A stretch of DNA of 64,000 bases from Bellilinea sp040754815 (lineage in GTDB: Bacteria; Chloroflexota; Anaerolineae; Anaerolineales; Anaerolineaceae), in contig JBFMBX010000003.1 of NCBI GenBank assembly GCA_040754815.1, forward strand, positions 124,001 to 188,000, written 5' to 3'. This document shows positions 27,496-36,262 of this stretch, in pieces; the stretch's first letter is position 1; every line of letters starts with the position of its first letter. The notes under the pieces were generated by a model. It searched no databases and was not told the origin of the DNA. It was given only the letters and a program-made list of their open reading frames with translations. The position numbers were made by a program, and so were the translations under genes.

Positions 27496-30321
27496 TCAGG
27501 CAGTTTGCAGGGCTCGATCTTTTAGTGCCAGCAAGATTTTCTCCTGATCAACCGGTATCCGATCAAAGCGTACGCCTACTGCGTTGTATATGGCATTGGT
27601 AATGGCGGGGATGGTGGGAATCAAAACAATCTCACCGACACCTTTTGCGCCAAAAGGCCCTTCGGAAACCGGATGTTCTACGACGAAAGATATGATTTCA
27701 GGGGTAAAAGTAATGGAAGGCATGCGGTAGCGAGCCAACCGGTCGGTGATTACACGGCCCTCCTCGACGATGAAGTTTTCGGTCAGGGCATGACCAATAC
27801 CCATGATTGCTCCGCCTTCAATCTGACCCTGCAAACCGAGTGGATTGATGGCAGTGCCCACATCATTGGCAATGATCAGCCGCATTACTTTAACTTCCCC
27901 GGTAAGGGTGTTGACCTCCACTTCGGCTGCCTGAGCCGCAAAAGAAAAAGCAAAGTGCATATCACCGCCCTGACCCAACGGCCGTGTGGTGGGTGCCCAG
28001 TAGGTAAAGGCGGCCAGCGGCGGTCTGCCGGATTCAATCATCTCCTCGGCCAGTCTGGCAAGACTGACTTTTTGACCATTGACCTGTGCCAGCCCTTCGA
28101 TAAAGCGAATTTCCTGAGGCGGAACATCATAGCGTTCTGCCAGTTCGCTGGTCAGTAGCTCCCGAAGAGCGCGGGCTGCATGGCGGACGGCGTTTCCGGT
28201 CACGAAGGTTTGCCGGGAAGCGGTGGTTGGGCCGCCATCCGGCGTGAGATCGGTGTCCATAAGCAGCACATCAATCTGGCGCGGATTCTGGTTGAGTTCT
28301 TCGGCGGCGATCAATTGCAGCACGGTGGGCAATCCCTGTCCCAGTTCGGCTGAGGATGAGCGCACTTGAAAAGTACCGTCACGGCGAAGCTCGACTTCGG
28401 CACCGGCTTTATCGGGTGCTCCCCCCCCCAGACCGGTATTCTTGTAACCGACCGCAAAACCCCACGCTTGAATCAGATGAGGCGCACCGCCAACCGTCTT
28501 GGGCGTGAAGGGATCGCCGTTGCTTAATCTTCGCATTTCGGTTTCGACCTTCTCGATACACTCTAACAAACCAACGCTCTCACGCAATACCTGCCCGGTA
28601 TTGGTGGTGCTTCCCACCCGCAGAGCATTTTTCTTGCGCAATTCAACCGGATCTATGCCTAGTTTTTCTGCCAGCGTATCCATTATGGATTCGATGGCAA
28701 AGGCGGATTGCATTACCCCAAAGCCCCGAAATGCTCCAGCCGGTGGGTTGTTGGTGTACATGGCATAACAATCAGCTTTGACATGAGGTACTTCGTATGG
28801 GCCGGAGGAGTGGGTGGTTGCCCGGGTCATTACCTTTTCTCCCAATGAAGCGTAAGCCCCGGTATCTCCGAACAGTTCGGTTTCCACTGCTGTAAGGCGG
28901 CCGTCGGATTTTGCCCCCACCTTGACCCGGATTTGAGTGGCATGGCGTTTGGGGTGAACGATCAGACTTTCCTGCCGGTCAAAGAGGAGTTTTACGGGAC
29001 GACCGGTTGCTTTTGCCAGTAAAGCAGCATGGATTTGTCCGGCAATATCTTCCTTGCCTCCAAAGCCGCCGCCAATCAACTGCCCGATGATGCGAACTTG
29101 CTCTTCGGGAACACCCAAAGCACGGGCCACCTGATTGCGATCCGAGTAGGGTATTTGTGAACCGACGTAGATCTCCATGCGGCCATCCGGCGTGGGGCGG
29201 GCGATGCTGCATTCCGGCTCCATAAAGGCATGGTCGTGCATGGGTGTATGGTAGGTGTGTTCCAAAATAATGTCTGCTTCGGCAAACCCCTGCTCAACAT
29301 CCCCTTTGCGTACTTTGATGTGTTTAAGAAGGTTACCGTTTTGATGAATGCGCAGGGCATCTTCCTGAATGGCTTTAACGGGATGATCTACTACCGGCAA
29401 CGGTTCAATCTCGACTTCGATTAGTTCGAGCGCTTGGGTAGCAATTTGCCGCGTTTCAGCAGCAACGATTGCCAGCGCATCGCCTACGGTGCGAATCTGC
29501 TCGCCCACCTCGATTAATATTGGCCAGTCAGGAATAACCAGACCATGATAGCGTTCAGCGGGGAGGTCTTTGGCAGTTAGAACGGCAGCCACGCCGGTTA
29601 ACTGACGGGCTTTTTCAACATTGATGCTGCGGAGGATGCCGGATGCAATACCTGCTCTCTTTACCCGCGCGTGAAGCATGTTCTCAAATTGAATATCATC
29701 GGTGTAAATGGCTTTTCCGGTTACCTTTGCAACGGCATCGGGACGAGGTTGAATTTTCCCCACTACACGTTGGGCGTGAGAGGAAAGCGGAATGCGAGGC
29801 CGTTCAACCGGTTGACCGGTTCGCATTGTTTTTGCGGCGGCTTTAATGGCATTGATAATGGTGGGGTAACCGGCACACCGGCACAGGGTATCCTTAAGTG
29901 CGTATTTAATATCTTCCTCGCTCGGATCAGGATTGCGTTGCAAAAGGGCGTAGGAGGTCATGATCTGACCGGGAATACAAAAGCCGCATTGAACCGCTCC
30001 GTATTCAATGAACGAATGTTGCAGGGGGTGCAGGGGGATTTTTCCTCCATCGGCCGCGGGTGTGTTCTGAATTTGGGAGAGTCCCTCGATGGTTAGAATG
30101 GTTGCGCCGTTGGCTTTGGCGGCCGGAAAAGAGCAAGAAAGCACCGGCTCACCGTTGAGGATGACGGTACAGGCACCGCATTCGGCTTCGCCACAGGCGA
30201 CTTTGGTGCCGGTAAGTTTCAAACGGTAGCGTAACAGGTCCGAAAGCATCTCGCCGGGGATTTCCGGCAATTGATAGGTTTGACCATTCACGGTTAAAGT
30301 GATCAGGTCAGGCTCGTTCAT
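27496..30321 (-). CDS. Xanthine dehydrogenase-type molybdenum hydroxylase, fused 2Fe-2S and molybdopterin subunits
   Basis: The protein has 941 residues. Residues 1-160 are a xanthine-oxidase-type iron-sulfur subunit with plant-ferredoxin cysteines in CGEAECGACTV and the second cluster in CGFCIPG and CRCAGY. The remainder is the large molybdopterin subunit, with GGGFGGKED, FRGFGVMQ, SSAELGQGLPTVLQ and the catalytic Glu897 in GAKGVGE. These enzymes hydroxylate purines or aldehydes. The neighbouring transporter and adenosine deaminase favour a purine such as hypoxanthine/xanthine, but nicotinate or aldehyde cannot be excluded. It overlaps the FAD subunit stop by 4 bp (ATGA). Confidence 0.9.
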   Translation of the reverse strand: MNEPDLITLTVNGQTYQLPEIPGEMLSDLLRYRLKLTGTKVACGEAECGACTVILNGEPVLSCSFPAAKANGATILTIEGLSQIQNTPAADGGKIPLHPLQHSFIEYGAVQCGFCIPGQIMTSYALLQRNPDPSEEDIKYALKDTLCRCAGYPTIINAIKAAAKTMRTGQPVERPRIPLSSHAQRVVGKIQPRPDAVAKVTGKAIYTDDIQFENMLHARVKRAGIASGILRSINVEKARQLTGVAAVLTAKDLPAERYHGLVIPDWPILIEVGEQIRTVGDALAIVAAETRQIATQALELIEVEIEPLPVVDHPVKAIQEDALRIHQNGNLLKHIKVRKGDVEQGFAEADIILEHTYHTPMHDHAFMEPECSIARPTPDGRMEIYVGSQIPYSDRNQVARALGVPEEQVRIIGQLIGGGFGGKEDIAGQIHAALLAKATGRPVKLLFDRQESLIVHPKRHATQIRVKVGAKSDGRLTAVETELFGDTGAYASLGEKVMTRATTHSSGPYEVPHVKADCYAMYTNNPPAGAFRGFGVMQSAFAIESIMDTLAEKLGIDPVELRKKNALRVGSTTNTGQVLRESVGLLECIEKVETEMRRLSNGDPFTPKTVGGAPHLIQAWGFAVGYKNTGLGGGAPDKAGAEVELRRDGTFQVRSSSAELGQGLPTVLQLIAAEELNQNPRQIDVLLMDTDLTPDGGPTTASRQTFVTGNAVRHAARALRELLTSELAERYDVPPQEIRFIEGLAQVNGQKVSLARLAEEMIESGRPPLAAFTYWAPTTRPLGQGGDMHFAFSFAAQAAEVEVNTLTGEVKVMRLIIANDVGTAINPLGLQGQIEGGAIMGIGHALTENFIVEEGRVITDRLARYRMPSITFTPEIISFVVEHPVSEGPFGAKGVGEIVLIPTIPAITNAIYNAVGVRFDRIPVDQEKILLALKDRALQTA

Positions 30322-31205
30322 ACTGCCTCCAATTCGAACGCCCGTTGCCAGGCTTTACCAATAACTTCTTCCAACAGAACTTCGCTGAGGTAGTGGCGAT
30401 AAGTAGAACTAGCACGCATGGCACTGCTGCGGAATTTGATGGATTGATGAATGGACTGTTTTGCTTTTTCCAGAACGGCCCGCTCGCAGGGTTTACCAAT
30501 CAATTCATTCTCAACCTGCGTTGCGCGGAAAGGCACCGGACCGGAAGGTCCGATGGCAATGTGGATATCACGAATAACCTGATCTTCTCTTTCCATCCAT
30601 ACCGCCAAGTTCAATATTGGCAGTGCTACCCCTTGAGGGCGCATGACACGGCTGAATGCAGAGGATTGACCCGATTTGCGGAGAGGAAGATAAAAACCAA
30701 TCAGAATTTCCCTGCTCAGGTCAAGGGCTGATTGTCCCGGTCCTTTAAACAATGTGTGGATCGGTTGAATGCGGCGGCCAGAAGGACTGGCAATTTCTAC
30801 CTGCGCATCAAAAGCAAACAGGGAGATCATTCCATCCGCTGCCGGAAGAGCGTGGGCAACATTCCCGCCTAATGTGGCGGTATTACGAACCTGCGGCCCC
30901 CCAATTAATCCGCACGCTTCTGCAACAGCAGTTGCATGGTGACGAACCAGCGGTGACTCGGTAATGGTTTTTACCGGCACCGCCGCGCCAATAAATAATT
31001 GATCTCCCCTTTCTTCAAGGCAAAGCAGTTGCGGGATTCGGGTTACATCTACAAGGGTGTGAACGGGTGGGTGGTGACCTTGTTGAATTTCAAGTAACAG
31101 ATCTGTCCCGCCCCCGATGGGGCGAGCAGGACCGGGAGCAGAAATCAGGTAATGGAGGGCTTCATCAATGCTTTTTGGAATGACATATTTCTGCCAGATG
31201 TTCAT
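30318..31205 (-). CDS. Molybdenum hydroxylase FAD-binding subunit (XdhB/CoxM type)
   Basis: The protein has 295 residues from the ATG at 31205 (MNIWQKYVIP). FAD-binding motifs are PIGGGTDLLLE and GGPQVRNTATLGGNVAHALPAADG. It passes electrons from the iron-sulfur clusters to the final acceptor. The longer frame to 31298 would run through the structured leader and is rejected. The only Shine-Dalgarno (GGAG at 31219-31222) is 13 nt from the ATG and abuts a leader stem, suggesting translational control. Confidence 0.9.
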   Translation of the reverse strand: MNIWQKYVIPKSIDEALHYLISAPGPARPIGGGTDLLLEIQQGHHPPVHTLVDVTRIPQLLCLEERGDQLFIGAAVPVKTITESPLVRHHATAVAEACGLIGGPQVRNTATLGGNVAHALPAADGMISLFAFDAQVEIASPSGRRIQPIHTLFKGPGQSALDLSREILIGFYLPLRKSGQSSAFSRVMRPQGVALPILNLAVWMEREDQVIRDIHIAIGPSGPVPFRATQVENELIGKPCERAVLEKAKQSIHQSIKFRSSAMRASSTYRHYLSEVLLEEVIGKAWQRAFELEAV

Positions 31206-31341
31206 GGGGATCGGTGGACTCCTTTGCGTAAGGCGGCACTTTTCGACGGACTCATCACGGTCCGACGCCGGTTCGGCATCTCGCCGAATTCCGACCACCG
31301 ATTCTTGTGTTTATTTTACGATATTTTTTGTCAAATTTAAA
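31206..31341 (-). promoter_or_regulatory. Promoter and structured leader RNA of molybdenum-hydroxylase genes
   Basis: On the minus strand TTTAAA (31336-31341), a 17-bp spacer and TAAAAT (31313-31318) predict a start near 31306. The leader folds into a closing stem of 8 bp (31295-31302 with 31210-31217), a 6-bp hairpin (31283-31288 with 31272-31277), and a stem of 4 bp (31266-31269 with 31232-31235) capped by a 5-bp hairpin (31260-31264 with 31247-31251). The closing stem sits between GGAG and the ATG. No terminator is present, so control would be translational. It does not match a class I can name; a molybdenum-cofactor riboswitch should be tested first. Confidence 0.55.
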
Positions 31342-31381
31342 GTACTAAATCCGAAATCGTCGTCAGAAAAAAGCGGAGTGG

Positions 31382-32932
31382 TCAACCTTCTTGTTTTTCG
31401 CGGATACCGGCCATCATCAAACCCAGTTCTTCGGTGGTTGCAGTTTTGCCATCCACAATGCCGACGATTTCGCCTTCATAAATTACGGCGATGCGATCTG
31501 AAAGAGCGCGAATTTCATCCAAATCCTCGGAGATGAGCAGTGTAGCGGTGCCGGCTTGCCGTTGTTCGAGTAATCGTTGATGAATATACTCGGAAGCGCC
31601 AATATCCACTCCGCGTGTCGGTTGGGAAGCAATCAACACTTTGGGCTTCCGGGAAAGTTCGCGGGCTAAAATCATCTTCTGAATGTTTCCACCGGAAAGA
31701 TTTTTGATGGGGGTATCAATGGTCGGCGTTTTGACATTGAACTCCTGAATCAGGCGTTCGGAAACCTGCCGGATGGTGCGAAAGTTTAAAAATGTTCGAG
31801 AAGAAAACGGCGGTTTGGCGTGATCTTCGAGGATGAAGTTATCTGCCACACTGAAATCTTTGATTGCACCATCCTTCATGCGTTCTTCCGGGATATAGGA
31901 CTGGCCGGTGGCAATCCGGACGGAGGGAGAGGTGTGAGTTACATCCACTCCATTGAGGATGATTTTGCCGGCTTTGACCGGTCTGAGCCCGGCCAGCACC
32001 TCAGCCAGTTCCCTCTGCCCATTACCGGAGACACCCGCCAGACCCAAAATTTCTCCGCTGTGGACTTCGAATGAAACACCTTTGAGTGCATCCGTGCCCC
32101 GGTCTCCCCGCACCACCAGATTTTCGACTTTCAAAAGCACTTCACCGGTTCGTAAGGGCGGTTTTTCATATTGCAAGATGACCGGTCTGCCGACCATCAT
32201 TTGTGCCAGTTCGGTTTTGGTGGCGCCGGCCGTTGGACGGGAACCAACCACACGGCCATCACGAAGAACCGTAATTCGCTGGCTGATGGCCAGAACTTCG
32301 TGTAGTTTGTGAGATATAAAAATTAAGGCATGACCTTCTTTGGCCATCTGCTTGAGAGTCACAAACAGATCCTCCACTTCCTGCGGTGTCAAAACCGCAG
32401 TGGGTTCATCCAGCACCAACAGGGCGGCACCCCGGTAAAGGGCTTTAAGAATCTCCACCCGTTGTTGCTCCCCAACTGATAATTGCCAGATATAAGCGTC
32501 CGGATCTATTTTAAGATTGTATTGCTGGCACAGGTTGACGATGCGCTTTCGGACGCGATCCAGATCCAATACTATACCACGTGAGGAGGGTAACCCCAGA
32601 GCAACATTTTCAACTACGGTAAGATCGGGGACGAGCATGAAATGCTGGTGAATCATGCCGATGCCGGCGGCAATCGAATCCTTTGGTGAGTGAAAGGCAA
32701 CCTCTTTGCCGTTGATAAAGATTTTTCCTTCATCGGGTCGGTACAAGCCGTATAGCTGCCGTACCAGCGTGCTTTTGCCAGCGCCGTTTTCACCTAAAAG
32801 AGCGTGAATTTCACCCGCTTTAACATCGAAATCAACGTGATCGTTTGCCAAAACGCCGGGGAATCGTTTGACGATCCCCTCCATCCGCATTTCTTCAATC
32901 TTTTTATGGCCGGTTGGTAATAACTCGCTCAT
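31382..32932 (-). CDS. ABC transporter ATP-binding protein, BMP/nucleoside importer family
   Basis: The protein has 516 residues with two tandem ABC domains, as in sugar and nucleoside (NupA/YufO-type) importers. First domain: LLGENGAGKSTL, HQHFMLVPDLTV, LSVGEQQRVEIL and LLVLDEPTAVLT. Second domain: a degenerate Walker A (LAGVSGNGQRELAEVL), LSGGNIQKMILARELS and TRGVDIGA in place of a Walker B Asp-Glu. It energises the two permeases encoded upstream. It lies downstream of the binding-protein gene with an intercistronic hairpin between. Confidence 0.92.
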   Translation of the reverse strand: MSELLPTGHKKIEEMRMEGIVKRFPGVLANDHVDFDVKAGEIHALLGENGAGKSTLVRQLYGLYRPDEGKIFINGKEVAFHSPKDSIAAGIGMIHQHFMLVPDLTVVENVALGLPSSRGIVLDLDRVRKRIVNLCQQYNLKIDPDAYIWQLSVGEQQRVEILKALYRGAALLVLDEPTAVLTPQEVEDLFVTLKQMAKEGHALIFISHKLHEVLAISQRITVLRDGRVVGSRPTAGATKTELAQMMVGRPVILQYEKPPLRTGEVLLKVENLVVRGDRGTDALKGVSFEVHSGEILGLAGVSGNGQRELAEVLAGLRPVKAGKIILNGVDVTHTSPSVRIATGQSYIPEERMKDGAIKDFSVADNFILEDHAKPPFSSRTFLNFRTIRQVSERLIQEFNVKTPTIDTPIKNLSGGNIQKMILARELSRKPKVLIASQPTRGVDIGASEYIHQRLLEQRQAGTATLLISEDLDEIRALSDRIAVIYEGEIVGIVDGKTATTEELGLMMAGIREKQEG

Positions 32933-32950
32933 AAGCCATTCTCAGAAGAA

Positions 32951-32983
32951 GGGGGTGGCTCTATAAAAAATCAAGCCACCCCC
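32951..32983 (-). terminator. Intercistronic hairpin between binding-protein and ATPase genes
   Basis: A 10-bp perfect stem GGGGGTGGCT / AGCCACCCCC with a 13-nt A/T-rich loop. It probably acts as a partial terminator or 3' stabiliser raising binding-protein mRNA over ATPase mRNA. Confidence 0.6.
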
Positions 32984-32994
32984 AAAAATAATGA

Positions 32995-34023
32995 TTATTG
33001 TTTGGGTCCGCTGAGCGGGTCAATAGTGCCGTTCATGATGCCGTCAATGGCAGCCTGAGCAGCCGCTTTAATGTCATCCGGCACTGGAACTTTATCGTTA
33101 TACACCAGTTTCAATCCGCCGTTTTTAAATGTAAGGGTGTAGGCTTTTCCACCTAAAACACCAGCGCGGACCGATTTCACCATATCGCGAAGAACAATCG
33201 TCCAGTCGAATACCTGAGTAGCGACAACGGTATCAGGTCCCACCGGGGTTTGTTCCCACTGGGTACCAAACCAGTAGGCCCCCTTATCTTTGGCAACACC
33301 GATAGCGCCAACAACAGACTGAGATGAGCCCGTCAGCATATCCGCACCGGCGGCGATGTGAGTCTCAGCAGCCGATGCCATCAACGAAACATCCGAGAAC
33401 GAGCCGGTGAAGGTAACATTGACTTGAATATCCGGTTTGGCGTTCTTCGCACCGGCCACAAAGCCATCCACATACAATTTGGCATCACCCGCGTTGACAG
33501 GACCACACACTCCCAGTACACCTGTTTTACTCATCAGCGCTGCAATGGTGCCGAGGACATAACCGCCTTCCTGAGATTCAGCCTGATAGGCATAGACATT
33601 ATTGATGCCCTGCGCCTGGAATGTATCCAGCGATGTGCCCCAGGCAAAAGCAGTTTCCGGGAAGTCGGGTGCAATTTGGGATAGTGAAGTGCCGTATTGC
33701 GAGCCGTGAGCAATGACGAGGTCATATCCCTGAGAAGCGTAATCCCGAATGGCGGCGGCTGCATCCGGCACATTGAACATGCCTTCGGAGTAGGCGATTT
33801 CGAATTTGGCCTCACCGCCTTCTTCTTCCTGAATTTTCTTCAATGCCTCGAAGAATGACTGGCTGAAGGCAAGGTCCGTAATGGTACTTGGCATCACCAC
33901 GGCAACACGGAATGGTTTTTCCTCCTCCGCGGGTTGAGTGGGTGCGACCGGTTGAGCGCAGGCACTCAGGAGCAGGGAAAGGAGGGCGGCCAGAAGTGCA
34001 ATCCGAACAATCAATTTTTTCAT
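32995..34023 (-). CDS. BMP family lipoprotein, ABC substrate-binding protein
   Basis: From the ATG at 34023 (GGAGGAG six bases upstream) the protein has 342 residues. It begins with a lipoprotein signal, MKKLIVRIALLAALLSLLLSAC, whose Cys is the lipidation site. The mature part is a BMP/PnrA-type periplasmic binding fold with AYSEGMFNVPDAAAAIRDYA and an Asn/Asp pocket region. Relatives bind purine nucleosides. With the linked catabolic genes this suggests nucleoside or purine import. Confidence 0.92.
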   Translation of the reverse strand: MKKLIVRIALLAALLSLLLSACAQPVAPTQPAEEEKPFRVAVVMPSTITDLAFSQSFFEALKKIQEEEGGEAKFEIAYSEGMFNVPDAAAAIRDYASQGYDLVIAHGSQYGTSLSQIAPDFPETAFAWGTSLDTFQAQGINNVYAYQAESQEGGYVLGTIAALMSKTGVLGVCGPVNAGDAKLYVDGFVAGAKNAKPDIQVNVTFTGSFSDVSLMASAAETHIAAGADMLTGSSQSVVGAIGVAKDKGAYWFGTQWEQTPVGPDTVVATQVFDWTIVLRDMVKSVRAGVLGGKAYTLTFKNGGLKLVYNDKVPVPDDIKAAAQAAIDGIMNGTIDPLSGPKQ

Positions 34024-34148
34024 TTGTACTCCTCCAAGACGTGAAAACTGATTTGGATACGAAACAAACAAGCCGGTTTCTTTGCTTTTTTAATTTTTCC
34101 CAAAACACCTCCTTATAAGATTACGGCTCGAAAGACTTTTGTTTACGG

Positions 34149-35081
34149 TCAGGCTTCACCCCGCTCAAAAGGTTTGGTAAGAGCTTGCGGTTGGCGGGCA
34201 CGCCGACCGGAAAGGGTCAGGGCAACGATGGTGAGGATATAAGGCATCATTACGGCGATATCGTATGGAATGTTGATACCTTTTACCTGCACCCACAATT
34301 GAAGCGCATTTACGAAACTGAACAATAAGGCACCTCCCATCACACCCAGTGGCCGCCAACCCCCAAAATAAACCAGAGCAACAGCAATGAAACCCATTCC
34401 ACTGGTCATGTTTTCCTGAAACAAATTAATCAAAGCAAGAGAGAGGGATGCGCCGGCAATACCTGCCAGAATTCCGCCCAGACAGACGGTGGTATAACGG
34501 ATTAAATTTACATTGACCCCGAGCGTATCTGCCGCCTGTGGATTTTGACCGACGGCTCGAATTTTCAAACCAAAGGTGGTTTTATTCAACACAAAATTTG
34601 CCAAAGGCACCAATAAAAAAGCGCCATAGACGAGCAGGTTATGATTGAAAAATATGTCACCGATAACAGGTATTTGCCCCAATAGTGGAATTCGAACAGG
34701 TTGAAAACCGCGAATTGACTCGACTCCGCCAAGGGTCACTTTGAAGAGGAGGGTGGATAAACCCAAACCAAAAAGATTCAATCCAATGCCGCTGATACCT
34801 TGCTCGGCCTGTAAGGTGACACTAACCACGGACATTAACAATCCCATACACAGACCTGCACCCGCCGCGCCAAGCAAACCCAACCACAAACTGCCGGTTT
34901 TCATGGCAATATAAAAGCCGGTGTAGGCACCCATCAACATGATACCATCAACACCCAGATTCAAAACACCAGAGCGTTGGGCAAATGTTTCACCAATGGC
35001 AGCATATAAATATGGAGTTGCCAGCCGAATGCCAGAATAGATGATTCCCAAGAGGACAGGCAGGGTGAACAGTTCAGCCAC
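34149..35081 (-). CDS. ABC transporter permease, BMP/nucleoside type (second permease)
   Basis: I chose the GTG at 35081 (VAELFTLPVLLG), which overlaps the first permease stop by 8 bp and follows GGAGG. The upstream in-frame ATG at 35135 lies well inside the neighbouring gene. About 310 residues with eight to nine hydrophobic segments; NLGVDGIMLMGAY and GINPQAAD-like GQNPQAADTLGVN segments match the YufQ/branched-chain permease superfamily. It forms the membrane channel with the first permease. Confidence 0.88.
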   Translation of the reverse strand: MAELFTLPVLLGIIYSGIRLATPYLYAAIGETFAQRSGVLNLGVDGIMLMGAYTGFYIAMKTGSLWLGLLGAAGAGLCMGLLMSVVSVTLQAEQGISGIGLNLFGLGLSTLLFKVTLGGVESIRGFQPVRIPLLGQIPVIGDIFFNHNLLVYGAFLLVPLANFVLNKTTFGLKIRAVGQNPQAADTLGVNVNLIRYTTVCLGGILAGIAGASLSLALINLFQENMTSGMGFIAVALVYFGGWRPLGVMGGALLFSFVNALQLWVQVKGINIPYDIAVMMPYILTIVALTLSGRRARQPQALTKPFERGEA

Positions 35082-36153
35082 GAGTTTCCCTCCTGCGCGC
35101 CCGACGGCGAGCCCAGATTTCACTGCTGACCACAAATAAAACCACCAGTCCCAGTAAAACGGTAATCAAAGCCGAAGGCACCTGCGTTGCCCGCTGCATC
35201 CGATCCGAACCAACCAGCAAACCGCCAAACAAAACCGAAGCAGGAATGGCACCGAGGGGGTGCAATTTTCCAAATAACGCCGCCACAATCCCGGAAAAGC
35301 CGTATCCGCCGGAAAGTCCTTCGATCATACGGTGATGAACGCCGGTTACCTCTACCCCTCCCGCTAAACCGGCAAAAGCACCTCCTAAAATGAGGGAAAG
35401 AGCCTGATAAACCTGTACCGGGATACCGGCATAACGAGCCGCATCCGGGTTTAAACCAACCGCCCGGATGCGGTAACCAATCGTTGTGCGCCAGAGGAAA
35501 ATATACACCACAATAGCCATGATGACGGCGAGAATGGCTCCACTGTGGAGCAAGGTGCGGGGCATCAAGCGGGTTAACCAGACAGTTTGCGGAAGTAAGG
35601 CGGATTGGGCGATTTGTGTACCCCGTTCAACCTCGGCAGGATCAATCATCGGGCCACGTAATAGAAAATTAGAAAGCTGCAGAGCAATTGCATTCATCAT
35701 GACGGTGCTGAGAATTTCATTAACCCCCAGACGCGCTTTCAGTATGCCCGGCACGCCCCCCCAGACAGCGCCGCTCAAGGCGGCGATGAGTAAAGTGAGA
35801 GGAAGGAGAATAAAACGTGGCAGGTTCGAAAATCCAATCGAAAAGGCAGTTGCTGCCAGCGCACCGACAATCAACTGCCCTTCGCCTCCGATATTGATCA
35901 CCCCGCCCCGGAAGGCAATGGTGACACCCAACCCTACCAATAACAACGGGGTTGCCTTGACAAGTGATTGGGTGAAACCGGAAACGTTTCCGAAGGCACC
36001 TTGAAAAAGGGTTCCATAGGCTTGAAGAGGATTGACCCCCAGCGCATAAATCAGAATTGCCCCAATGAATAATGCAACAGGAACGGCCAGTAATGGCAGG
36101 AGCGCCTCAATGGTACGATTGAGTAAACGAAAATATTCTTTTTTGGCAGGCAT
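35074..36153 (-). CDS. ABC transporter permease, BMP/nucleoside type (first permease)
   Basis: The protein has 359 residues with about nine hydrophobic segments. NIGGEGQLIVGALAAT and GLNPDAARYAGI are conserved in YufP/NupB-type permeases. It is the first gene of the transporter operon, order permease-permease-binding protein-ATPase. A promoter lies 70 bp upstream and AGGAAAGG lies before the ATG. Confidence 0.9.
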   Translation of the reverse strand: MPAKKEYFRLLNRTIEALLPLLAVPVALFIGAILIYALGVNPLQAYGTLFQGAFGNVSGFTQSLVKATPLLLVGLGVTIAFRGGVINIGGEGQLIVGALAATAFSIGFSNLPRFILLPLTLLIAALSGAVWGGVPGILKARLGVNEILSTVMMNAIALQLSNFLLRGPMIDPAEVERGTQIAQSALLPQTVWLTRLMPRTLLHSGAILAVIMAIVVYIFLWRTTIGYRIRAVGLNPDAARYAGIPVQVYQALSLILGGAFAGLAGGVEVTGVHHRMIEGLSGGYGFSGIVAALFGKLHPLGAIPASVLFGGLLVGSDRMQRATQVPSALITVLLGLVVLFVVSSEIWARRRARRRETRG

Positions 36154-36223
36154 GGAGGGGATGACCCTTTCCTAAGGGCTTTTTAGAAGTGGATAGATGT
36201 CATACAACTAAAAGTTACAAATC

Positions 36224-36252
36224 AGTATAGCAAAAATGGAGAGAGTTTCCAA
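36224..36252 (-). promoter_or_regulatory. Promoter of BMP-type transporter operon
   Basis: Minus strand TTGGAA (36247-36252), a 17-bp spacer and TATACT (36224-36229) predict a transcript starting near 36217 with a leader of about 64 nt. Confidence 0.6.
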
Positions 36253-36262
36253 ATATTATTTG

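Noticed and set aside
28420..28440. Long C/G homopolymer in the molybdenum hydroxylase as a second frameshift site
   Set aside because: The frame is intact across the run and encodes the expected glycine-rich segment.
31240..31262. Hammerhead ribozyme-like segment (TGATGAGTCCG…CGAAA) in the leader of the molybdenum-hydroxylase genes
   Set aside because: The invariant C before UGAUGA is a G, and no stem II can form between the two core boxes; the segment is better explained by the 5-bp hairpin CGGAC/GTCCG.
31206..31298. Longer start for the FAD subunit at 31298
   Set aside because: It would translate the structured leader, and the conserved FAD-subunit N-terminus begins at MNIWQKY.
34024..34110. 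Possible 27-codon ORF from a TTG after AAGGAGGTG upstream of the BMP lipoprotein gene
   Set aside because: Low-complexity Lys-rich start and no homology cue; it may only be a chance ribosome-site-like sequence in the gap, although its stop overlaps the lipoprotein ATG.
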